A stretch of DNA of 21,819 bases from Bacteroidales bacterium (GTDB lineage Bacteria > Bacteroidota > Bacteroidia > Bacteroidales > UBA1715). Below the pieces are notes generated by a model, which did no database searches, was not told the DNA's origin, and worked only from the letters and a program-made list of their open reading frames with translations. The stretch is taken from NCBI GenBank assembly GCA_017618935.1, contig JAFZTG010000163.1:1-21819 (forward strand), in the 5' to 3' direction. Positions 7,499 to 14,355 of this stretch are shown here, piece after piece; position 1 is the first letter of the stretch, and each line of letters opens with the position of its first letter. A program made the translations under genes and the position numbers.

Positions 7499-7521
7499 AA
7501 ACTTATATTTTTTAATTTCGT

Positions 7522-7529
7522 CAAAAGTA
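7522..7529 (-). promoter_or_regulatory. -7 box before the stalk fragment and lipoprotein gene
   Basis: Minus-strand TACTTTTG matches TAnnTTTG and lies 23 bases before the ATG at 7498. A TTTG at 7558-7555 is 25 bases further up, longer than ideal. This would drive the stalk fragment, the lipoprotein and possibly the repeat lipoprotein as one transcript ending at the terminator at 5320-5347. Confidence 0.45.
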
Positions 7530-7609
7530 ATAGTGGGAAAATCTAAACGAATGACAAAATATGCTTTTGTTTGTCGTTTTTCTGCTATTTTATAGCTTTC
7601 TACAACATT

Positions 7610-8188
7610 TTAATAATCATAGTCGTTCCCGCCGTAGCCGCCGCCAAAGTCGTCGTAGCCGCCAAAATCGTTTCCTCCGAATTCGTCATTGCCAAATTCA
7701 TCGTCGTTGTTGCTAAACAAGTCGTCGTCTTCGTCAATTCCTGTTTCGTTGAACAGGTCGTTGAAGTCTTCGGCAGTGTCGTTCTCTTTCTGAAGAGGAG
7801 GATTTCCTGTGGAATGAACGCACACGGGATATTTTTTCTTCGGGTCTTTTTTCAGAATATCAACCAAAGTACAGAATAATGCACGGTCGCCGAAAAAGTC
7901 AAACTGATATATGAGTTTGTCGCCTTTGTTGCTCACAAAATCTTTCAGTTTGGCCTTCTGCATAGGAATTGTCCCCGTGTCTTCCTCGCCCATGTCGAAC
8001 AAGGTGATTTCTTGCTCCTTGTCCCAATCGTCGTTGGAAACGAAGAATGAAGCCATTTCCGAATCTTTGTAATCGCACGCTTTAAGAATCGCCTTGTGGA
8101 ATTTCAAGAACGTGTCGTCTTCCGAAATTTCTATGCTTCTTGAAAACAATTCGTTTTCGTCGCTGATTATTCTGAACTTGTAAATCAT
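7610..8188 (-). CDS. Plasmid pRiA4b ORF-3-like family protein
   Basis: The N-terminal ~130 residues match the PRiA4_ORF3 family as I know it (YKFRIISDENELFSRSIEI, FLKFHKAILKACDY, MASFFVSND, KLIYQFDFFGD), a domain of unknown biochemical role that is common in Bacteroidota chromosomes despite its plasmid name. From about residue 145 the protein becomes a low-complexity Asp/Asn/Gly/Phe/Tyr tail ending GGGYGGNDYDY, probably disordered and strongly acidic. The start at 8188 follows the acyl-CoA reductase stop by one base, so it is the last gene of the ftsK-lolA cluster. No clear terminator was seen after it; only a short 5-bp hairpin without a T run lies at 7584-7596. Confidence 0.8.
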   Translation of the reverse strand: MIYKFRIISDENELFSRSIEISEDDTFLKFHKAILKACDYKDSEMASFFVSNDDWDKEQEITLFDMGEEDTGTIPMQKAKLKDFVSNKGDKLIYQFDFFGDRALFCTLVDILKKDPKKKYPVCVHSTGNPPLQKENDTAEDFNDLFNETGIDEDDDLFSNNDDEFGNDEFGGNDFGGYDDFGGGYGGNDYDY

Positions 8189-8189
8189 A

Positions 8190-9206
8190 CTACAAACTGA
8201 TTAAGAAGTTTAACGTCTCAATATTTTCTTCAATGCGAGGGACAAACGATTCCCCGAATTGAACTGTTTTTGTGCGAAATGCTGTTGATTTACTGATGAT
8301 ATACTGAATTTCATCTTTGTGTTTTTCAATCGCATTTTGCACTTGTGAAAGGTCGGAATATTTTTCGTAATAAACAACAGCCAACGGAGATTTTAATTCA
8401 TTTGTGTCTTCTTTTAGAATAAGAAAACCGTTGTCCAAGTGGGTTTGCCGTGCCACCAAGTATATTGATTTGTTGTATTCGTAGTTGTTCATATACTTGT
8501 AATGGAGTGATACGGAGTTGTATTTTTCAACGGCGTCGAGTATTCGTTTCTCGTCAAATGTGTCGGGTAGATAAAGTTTCGACACGTTTCGGCGGCTCAA
8601 TCCAAAGAAGTTGAAAATATCGTTTCCCAACCGTTCCAAGTCTTGTTGTGTCTCGCCACCGTCGAGAACGGCGACGGAAGTTTTTTGTTTCCGAATAAGA
8701 TGCGGATATTTCTGCATATAGATTTCAAAACTGCGTGTCGTTTCTCCTGCAATGATAGCGTCGAATTGCGAGAGGAAATTTTCGGTGACGGCAATATAGT
8801 TTTTGAATTGCGGCTCTATGGCAACCAACTCTTTTATAATGTATCGGGGAAGCAACGGGTCTTTCTCGGCAGGTTTTAAGATGAGGATGTTGCCCGTAAT
8901 AAGTATGCAGAGCATATCGGGGAATGCGTCAAGGGGCGTTTTCCCTTCGGGAAGCAGTGCCACTCGTTTGCTCGGTTTTTCCTGAATGTATGTTTGGGCA
9001 ATGAGCGTGTGCAACGATTTTTCCTGCAGGAGCCCTATGATTTCTTGCAGTGCAGATTTTGTGTTTTCGGCGGTGAAATAGGGATTTTTGTATTCCGCAC
9101 GTGAGATGGCAAACGATAAGTCGGCATTCTCTTCGCCTGAATCGAGGGCATTTTGCAGTTGTCGCCCCAGCGAAATGAATGCCGAAATACGTTGCTCTAA
9201 AGTCAT
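8190..9206 (-). CDS. Acyl-CoA reductase family protein (LuxC-like), probably catalytically altered
   Basis: A 338-residue member of the LuxC-like acyl-CoA reductase group of the aldehyde dehydrogenase superfamily, usually an NAD(P)H-dependent reductase of acyl-CoA to aldehyde. Recognisable parts: a Rossmann-like stretch with PLDAFPDMLCILITGNILI and LKPAEKDPLLPRYI, then VAVLDGGETQQDLERLGNDIF and FFGLSRRNVSKLYLP, and the C-terminal PLAVVYYEKYSDL. In Bacteroidota relatives I recall FGLGCRNVSKL, with the cysteine as catalytic nucleophile; here the positions are Ser204-Arg205. The usual AGNIP and GFHD motifs are also changed (PEGKTP, AFPD). The protein may thus be a non-catalytic homologue. It lies 3 bases after the LolA-like gene and 1 base before the pRiA4b-like gene. 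Confidence 0.8.
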   Translation of the reverse strand: MTLEQRISAFISLGRQLQNALDSGEENADLSFAISRAEYKNPYFTAENTKSALQEIIGLLQEKSLHTLIAQTYIQEKPSKRVALLPEGKTPLDAFPDMLCILITGNILILKPAEKDPLLPRYIIKELVAIEPQFKNYIAVTENFLSQFDAIIAGETTRSFEIYMQKYPHLIRKQKTSVAVLDGGETQQDLERLGNDIFNFFGLSRRNVSKLYLPDTFDEKRILDAVEKYNSVSLHYKYMNNYEYNKSIYLVARQTHLDNGFLILKEDTNELKSPLAVVYYEKYSDLSQVQNAIEKHKDEIQYIISKSTAFRTKTVQFGESFVPRIEENIETLNFLISL

Positions 9207-9209
9207 TGC

Positions 9210-9857
9210 TTATCGTTCGTCAATGATTTTTACACCTGGATTTTTTGCCTTGTCAAACGTGAACGAAGCGTCGGAAATTTGTTCGTTAACCTTGAACGTG
9301 TTCACGGTGATGGTGTATTTGTTACCGTCTTTTGCGAAATATTCCGCTTTCCAGAGTTGCGACTTGTCTTTGTCGATTGACAGACGAACTTTTGAATATT
9401 CACTATTGTCAATATCTTCGGGATACAAGTCAATCACGTAGATTGCACGGCTTGCCTCGAAACGGTCCTGAATGAATTTGTATTTGAATCCTTTTTCGTA
9501 CATCGTAAGTACTTTTGCGGGATTCATCATGTCGGAGTCGCCGTTGTCAACCGTCGATACAACCACTTCTTTTTCATCCACCATATATGTCCACAAGTTT
9601 TTCCCGTCGCAGTACAGGATATTGTCGAGCACCGACAACTGGTATTTGTTACCTTTCATAAGCAAGGTGCCGTTTGCCTTGTCGTTTTTCCCATCGGGCG
9701 ATGTGTGGACAAGAGAGTAGGAGATGTTTATGGAAGAATAACTTTTCGTTTTTTGCGAAACTTTGTCGAGAATTTCTTTCGCATTCTTTGTGTTTTGTCC
9801 GAAAACTGCTACTGAGCAGATTGCAAGGACAGATAAGAGTGAAATAACTTTTTTCAT
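9210..9857 (-). CDS. LolA-like outer-membrane lipoprotein carrier
   Basis: Predicted periplasmic carrier of the LolA/LolB-like fold, which shuttles lipoproteins from the inner to the outer membrane. The chosen ATG at 9857 gives MKKVISLLSVLAICSVAVFG with likely cleavage after FGQ; an upstream ATG at 9878 would add seven charged residues before the signal peptide. The mature part has the pattern ILDKVSQKTKSYSSINISYS, GTLLMKGNKYQLSV, YCDGKNLWTYMVDEKEVVV and later YTITVNTFKVNEQISDASF with FTFDKAKNPGVKIID, as in Bacteroidota LolA-like proteins beside ftsK. It is 43 bases after ftsK and 3 before the acyl-CoA reductase. The single-gene equivalence to E. coli LolA is inferred, so no symbol is given. 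Confidence 0.88.
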   Translation of the reverse strand: MKKVISLLSVLAICSVAVFGQNTKNAKEILDKVSQKTKSYSSINISYSLVHTSPDGKNDKANGTLLMKGNKYQLSVLDNILYCDGKNLWTYMVDEKEVVVSTVDNGDSDMMNPAKVLTMYEKGFKYKFIQDRFEASRAIYVIDLYPEDIDNSEYSKVRLSIDKDKSQLWKAEYFAKDGNKYTITVNTFKVNEQISDASFTFDKAKNPGVKIIDER

Positions 9858-9900
9858 ATTTTTAGTTTTTCTCATCATACATCAACAATCGTTCCAAAAA

Positions 9901-12555
9901 TTATTTTAACATTCCTTTTTCACGAAGATTATTTAGGATTTGTTCCAATCCAATGGTATCGACAAGCACTTCGCGAGGTTTTGACCCTTGTGCCGGACCT
10001 ACAATATGATGAACTTCCAATTGGTCCATCACGCGTCCTGCACGGTTGTAACCTAACGAGAAATTTCGTTGTATGAGCGAGGTGGAACCCGAATTTCCCG
10101 ATACAATCAAATGTGCAGCATCTTCAAAAATAGGGTCTAATTCATCATTTGCCTTGGCACTGTTTGATGAACCTACTGCATTCTGGCTTGAATCCTTCAC
10201 TTCGGGCAATTGCATTGGCTCTCCGTATCCTTGTTGTTTCTGGATGAATGAAACAATTTTTTCTACTTCGGGTGTATCTACAAAGGCACATTGCACACGT
10301 TCGGGTTTTTGACCTGTGGAAATCAACAAGTCGCCCTTGCCCGTCAATCCTTCGGCGCCACGTTCGTCCAAAATGGTGCTACTGTCAATTCCCGAAGCCG
10401 TTCTGAATGCGATTCTACCTGGAATATTCGCTTTGATAAGTCCCGTGATGACCTTTACACTTGGACGTTGCGTAGCAAGAATAAGGTGCATACCAACGGC
10501 ACGGGCTTTTTGCGCAATACGGGCAATTGGTGTCTCAATCTCTTTGCCCGCCTGCATGATGAAGTCGCCAAACTCGTCAATGATGATGACAATGTAGGCC
10601 AAGTATTTATGTCCTTTGTTCGGGTTAAGTTGGCGATGGATGAACTTGTCGTTGTATTCTATGATGTTTCGGCAGTGTGCTTCCATCAATAACTTATATC
10701 TGTTTTCCATTTCTTGCACGAGGGAGTTCAACGTTTGTTGCACTTTCAGGCAGTCGGTAATGATGATGTCGTCCTCGCCAGGATATTGTGCCATGTAATG
10801 TTTCTCCAGACCTGCATAAATGCTGAATTCCACCATTTTGGGGTCCACAAGCACGAATTTCAGTTGTGACGGGTGTTTCTTGTACAACAACGAAGTCACA
10901 ATCGCGTTCAAACCTACCGATTTTCCTTGACCCGTGGCACCAGCGACCAAAAGGTGCGGCATTTTTGCGAGGTCGAACATATAAACCTCGTTGGTGATTG
11001 TTTTTCCCAAAGCCACAGGCAATTCCATTGTCGATTCCTTGAATTTCTGAGAATTGATGACGGAATACATAGAAACGGTTTGTCGTTTTTTGTTTGGTAC
11101 CTCAATACCGACGGTTCCTTTGCCTGGAATAGGTGCAATGATACGTATTCCGAGAGCCTCAAGGTTCATCATTATGTCTTTTTCAAGACTTTGTATCTTT
11201 GAAATTCTTGTACCCGCTTTCGGTACTATTTCGTAAAGTGTGATGGTAGGTCCAACTGTTGAAGAAATTCGTTCTATCTCAATGCCGAAATCTTGCAACG
11301 TCCTTTCAATCAAGTTTTTGTTGGCAAGCACTTCGTCTTCGTCCACGTCAACTTGTTTCAAATCGTTGTCGTATATTTTGAGCAAGTCAACTCCAGGTTG
11401 TTTGAAACGCGATAAATCTTCTTTCGGATCGTAGTCTTTCATCTCCATTGCAATGTTGTCGGTATTTTCCACGGCAGCATTGGTGTTGTTGATGACCATT
11501 CCGTCAATTTTTATGGTCGATGGATTTGTATCCGTCGTTTCTTCTTCAAGTTCTTCTTCTTGCTCTTGTTCTTCTTTGTCTTGAACGTTGTCTTCCGAAT
11601 CTTCCTCCGTGTCGTCGGTAGTTTCTTCTTGTTCGTCTTCCTGCTCAACTACCTCTTCTTGTTCTTCCTCGTTCTGGTCGGTTTCTTCAACCGTTTCGTC
11701 CGAAATTTCTTCTACGACGGGAACGTTTTCTGTTTCTTCAGTAACTTGCTCTTCCTCAGTAACTTCAGCAACTTCTTCTTGTGGTTGTTCTATTGGTTGC
11801 TCTTGCGTCTCTTCTTCGTGAGTAGTTTCGGGAACAATGGTAATCGGCGTATTTTCGGGAACTTCCAATTCAATGTGCGATTCTTGTTCAGTGGATTCCA
11901 CGGTTTCCTCCGTTTGCGTTTCTTCGGCGGGTTGTTCTGTTTCTTCCGTGTGAGGCGTAATAACTTTTCGGTATTGTGCTTCGAAGAAATCGTGTACTTT
12001 GTTGAATGTGAAAATGACATACGCCAAGTCAACGATGATTATGAGGAGGCCTGTGAAAAATTTACCGACTGCATTTTGTAACAACTGGTAACTTAAAAAG
12101 TAGCCCACACAACCGCCAAGATTACCGTCCCATAAATCGTTGCAAAAGAATCCCAATGTGATTGACAACATCAGCATCATAGAAATGGCTATAAAGATGC
12201 CTTTGCGTAGCGACAATTGTATTCTTTCTCGGAAAATGATTTTTGCAATGAGGAAAAAACAAAGAAATACGATACCGAAGGAACCGATACCAAACCAGTC
12301 GTGGATGAATTTCTTGGAACATTTTGCTCCTAATTGCCCAGCCCAGTTTTGGAAAACGAAGTCGGCAGGTTTTTCTATTGCGGGGTCAACTTTTTCTATG
12401 CTGTTGTCGGTGAGCAGTTCGCTTTGGTCTATGCTCCAGGTGAAAAAGAACGAGGTAAAGGCAATAGTCAAGAACGTGCCTATGGCAAATAGTCCAAAGA
12501 TTACGGCTATCTTTACTTTCTGTTCCTTGAGTTTTTGAAATATATTGTTCAGCAT
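9901..12555 (-). CDS. ftsK: DNA translocase FtsK
   Basis: Septal DNA pump that moves chromosome termini and promotes dimer resolution. The N-terminal membrane domain (1-200) has four likely transmembrane segments (about 17-38, 90-107, 119-137, 168-184). A very acidic linker (about 200-345) is dominated by Glu/Gln/Thr. The alpha/beta motor follows: Walker A GATGQGKS (539-546), VLVDPKMVEFS, Walker B YIVIIIDEFGD (654-664), ATQRPSVKVITGLIKANIP, and SGIDSSTILDERGAEGL. The C-terminal gamma domain (about 806-866, with SLIQRNFSLGYNRAGRVMDQ) reads DNA polarity signals. The length of 884 is in the usual range for the family. Its ATG overlaps the stop of the upstream lipoprotein gene (TAATG), implying translational coupling. 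Confidence 0.98.
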   Translation of the reverse strand: MLNNIFQKLKEQKVKIAVIFGLFAIGTFLTIAFTSFFFTWSIDQSELLTDNSIEKVDPAIEKPADFVFQNWAGQLGAKCSKKFIHDWFGIGSFGIVFLCFFLIAKIIFRERIQLSLRKGIFIAISMMLMLSITLGFFCNDLWDGNLGGCVGYFLSYQLLQNAVGKFFTGLLIIIVDLAYVIFTFNKVHDFFEAQYRKVITPHTEETEQPAEETQTEETVESTEQESHIELEVPENTPITIVPETTHEEETQEQPIEQPQEEVAEVTEEEQVTEETENVPVVEEISDETVEETDQNEEEQEEVVEQEDEQEETTDDTEEDSEDNVQDKEEQEQEEELEEETTDTNPSTIKIDGMVINNTNAAVENTDNIAMEMKDYDPKEDLSRFKQPGVDLLKIYDNDLKQVDVDEDEVLANKNLIERTLQDFGIEIERISSTVGPTITLYEIVPKAGTRISKIQSLEKDIMMNLEALGIRIIAPIPGKGTVGIEVPNKKRQTVSMYSVINSQKFKESTMELPVALGKTITNEVYMFDLAKMPHLLVAGATGQGKSVGLNAIVTSLLYKKHPSQLKFVLVDPKMVEFSIYAGLEKHYMAQYPGEDDIIITDCLKVQQTLNSLVQEMENRYKLLMEAHCRNIIEYNDKFIHRQLNPNKGHKYLAYIVIIIDEFGDFIMQAGKEIETPIARIAQKARAVGMHLILATQRPSVKVITGLIKANIPGRIAFRTASGIDSSTILDERGAEGLTGKGDLLISTGQKPERVQCAFVDTPEVEKIVSFIQKQQGYGEPMQLPEVKDSSQNAVGSSNSAKANDELDPIFEDAAHLIVSGNSGSTSLIQRNFSLGYNRAGRVMDQLEVHHIVGPAQGSKPREVLVDTIGLEQILNNLREKGMLK

Positions 12556-13250
12556 TAAAATTCCATTTTAAGATATTCGTCAAAAATAGCATTCATAGAA
12601 TCCACTTCCACTCGGTTGAAGTCTTTGGGAACGATAAATTTTGTACTGTCAACCTCCAATTCGGAGATTTCGTCAAGAGTGATGTGCATTGAAATGTCCT
12701 TGAGGGCGATTCTGTAATCGAGCAAAACGCCGTCAATGTCCTTGTAAGGCGTGTGCCAGTTGGGATTATGAATCTTTAAGTCTTTGGTGTACCAGATGTC
12801 GTATTCTTCTTTGTCCTTGTCCTTGAACGACACGTGAACTTTGTGCGCAGTCAGACCATGAATTTCCTTTTCTTCCTTGGTCGGCGTAAGAATGATTCCC
12901 GGCATAGGGTCGAAGCCAATCATTTTTTCGCCAAATTTTGCCTCGCAGGCATATTTTTTCGGCATAAAATAGAACAACACGCTGTTGGTCTTTGATTTCA
13001 CGTTGGAAATATATGCACAGCGAAACATTCCGAAGGCACTGATTTCCATCGAGGAACTTGCATTCTTGTAGTAGTATTTGAGCGTTTCGGGCAATAGTCC
13101 TATGATGGCTCGCTCGGCTTTTTCCTTTTCGTTGAATTCTATTTTGTAGGTAAGTGTGCCTTCGTTGTTGCCTCGTTTACAGGATACACAAAACAAAAGC
13201 GTTGCAATGAACGCCAATGTTACAGTTATCGTCTGTTTAGAAATCCCCAT
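12555..13250 (-). CDS. Lipoprotein upstream of ftsK, DUF4412/GLPGLI-like
   Basis: Predicted 231-residue lipoprotein. The ATG at 13250 gives MGISKQTITVTLAFIATLLF followed by CVSC (lipid-modified C24); longer upstream extensions would put charged residues before the signal peptide. The mature part begins GTLTYKIEFNEKEK and includes MFRCAYISNVKSKTNSVLF, IHGLTAHKVHVSF and EYDIWYTKDLKI, the pattern of DUF4412/GLPGLI-type envelope proteins (a substrate-like strand, then a GxxAxK strand and IWYT). The biochemical role is unknown. It is the first gene of the ftsK-lolA cluster, its stop sharing one base with the ftsK ATG, and a promoter-like element lies just upstream. Confidence 0.75.
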   Translation of the reverse strand: MGISKQTITVTLAFIATLLFCVSCKRGNNEGTLTYKIEFNEKEKAERAIIGLLPETLKYYYKNASSSMEISAFGMFRCAYISNVKSKTNSVLFYFMPKKYACEAKFGEKMIGFDPMPGIILTPTKEEKEIHGLTAHKVHVSFKDKDKEEYDIWYTKDLKIHNPNWHTPYKDIDGVLLDYRIALKDISMHITLDEISELEVDSTKFIVPKDFNRVEVDSMNAIFDEYLKMEF

Positions 13251-13272
13251 TTCGTACACTTTTCTATGAATG

Positions 13273-13304
13273 CAAAGGTAATAAAAATCGTGCAAAAAAA
13301 TCAA
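13273..13304 (-). promoter_or_regulatory. Promoter candidate for the ftsK-lolA cluster
   Basis: On the minus strand TACCTTTG (13280-13273) matches TAnnTTTG, 22 bases before the ATG at 13250, with a TTG at 13304-13302 after a 21-base spacer. The -33 element overlaps the last codons of the upstream gene. Confidence 0.5.
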
Positions 13305-14344
13305 CTTTCAACTTCAAAGAATACTTTATAAAAACTTATGCCTTTTTCGGGATCGTATCCTCGTTCCAAATATTCGGGTCGGGAATGTACGTAGATGTGG
13401 AAATTTTTGTCCAATTTGATGACGCTTCGGAGATATTTTTTCGATTTTTTTACAGCCGTTTCGTCTATGTTGAACGAGGCGGGAATCTCCACTTCGTATT
13501 TGTTTCTATATCCTTGCTTGAAATTGTTGAAGGCCTGAATTACTTCGGGATTCCCTATTGTCGTTTCGTTGAATTGGTTTTCGTCGAACGTTTGGTTTGT
13601 TTGAAAATAATTCAAGGAATTTTGAAGAAATTTTATTCTGTCCTCGTTTGCCACCGAATTGTTTGGAGCAAGCACCTCGTCGTTGAAATCCTTACAAATT
13701 TTGAAAAATGATTCTGTGTTGAAATATTCATTTTCAATGGCTTTTGCTTCCAGAAAATAGTCTATCCAATACACGTCATCACCTTTCGTATTGTCCTGTG
13801 CCTTAATGATATAACTATTTTCTTCCGTAATGTTGAAAATAATGCAGCCTTTGTTCAGTTTTTTCAAACTGATGCCTTCATCTGTCTGAAAATTGATTTC
13901 GTTCTCGTTTTGCAGGAGTTTTAAAAATGTTTCTTTTTGTTCCGACGTGAAAATTCCGACAGCATCTACAAACTGGTCATCGACCTCGCAGTTGGTGAAG
14001 TAAGCCACATAGACCTCGTTGGCGTTAATGTCTTTGTCGGCAACGACATCCGAGAGTTTCTCAAGAACTTTGACGGAGAAATCGTACATGTTTGTCTTTT
14101 TTTCAAAAAGTTGTTCGCATTCCGAAGCAACCAGATTATGATTGTCGATAAAACGATATAAATCAGGCGATTTCATTGCTAAAGAGAAATAACTTTTGAG
14201 TATTTCCTGCGTTTCCTCGTCAAGAAACTGAATTTCGTTCTTGGAAATGAAACATTCTTTTTTTGTTCCTTCTTCTTCGTTTGCTACCACATTGATTTTA
14301 TGAATGACAATTTTTTCAACTGTCGCTTGTGCTAATGATATCAT
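13301..14344 (-). CDS. YejK/NdpA-like nucleoid-associated protein
   Basis: A 347-residue member of the 37-kDa nucleoid-associated protein family (PF04245 type), which in E. coli (YejK) co-purifies with the nucleoid; the biochemical activity is not established. Family traits: start AQATVEKIVIHKINVV with early basic residues, SLAMKSPDLYRFID, a middle segment EVYVAYFTNCEVDDQFVDAVGIF, DVYWIDYFLEAKAIENEYF, and the C-terminal KKYLRSVIKLDKNFHIYVH and EKGISFYKVFFEVES. No signal peptide, so it is cytoplasmic. It lies 11 bases after the DUF748 protein gene and is probably co-transcribed with it. Confidence 0.85.
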   Translation of the reverse strand: MISLAQATVEKIVIHKINVVANEEEGTKKECFISKNEIQFLDEETQEILKSYFSLAMKSPDLYRFIDNHNLVASECEQLFEKKTNMYDFSVKVLEKLSDVVADKDINANEVYVAYFTNCEVDDQFVDAVGIFTSEQKETFLKLLQNENEINFQTDEGISLKKLNKGCIIFNITEENSYIIKAQDNTKGDDVYWIDYFLEAKAIENEYFNTESFFKICKDFNDEVLAPNNSVANEDRIKFLQNSLNYFQTNQTFDENQFNETTIGNPEVIQAFNNFKQGYRNKYEVEIPASFNIDETAVKKSKKYLRSVIKLDKNFHIYVHSRPEYLERGYDPEKGISFYKVFFEVES

Positions 14345-14355
14345 AGAGTTACATT

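Noticed and set aside
7584..7596. Small palindrome GCTAT-TTT-ATAGC after the pRiA4b-like gene as a terminator
   Set aside because: The stem is only 5 bp and AT-rich, with no T run after it on the minus strand.
7571..7879. Plus-strand Val/Ala-rich open frame opposite the pRiA4b-like gene tail
   Set aside because: It is the complement of the Asp/Gly-rich low-complexity tail and shows no independent features.
7610..8188. pRiA4b ORF-3-like gene as a sign of an integrated plasmid or transposon
   Set aside because: The family name is historical; the gene is packed into a chromosomal cluster and no transposase, integrase or terminal repeats are nearby.
11560..12081. Long plus-strand open frames rich in Phe/Leu or Ser opposite ftsK
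   Set aside because: They mirror the GAA/GAG-rich acidic linker of FtsK; the hydrophobic or Ser-rich composition is a shadow of that repeat.
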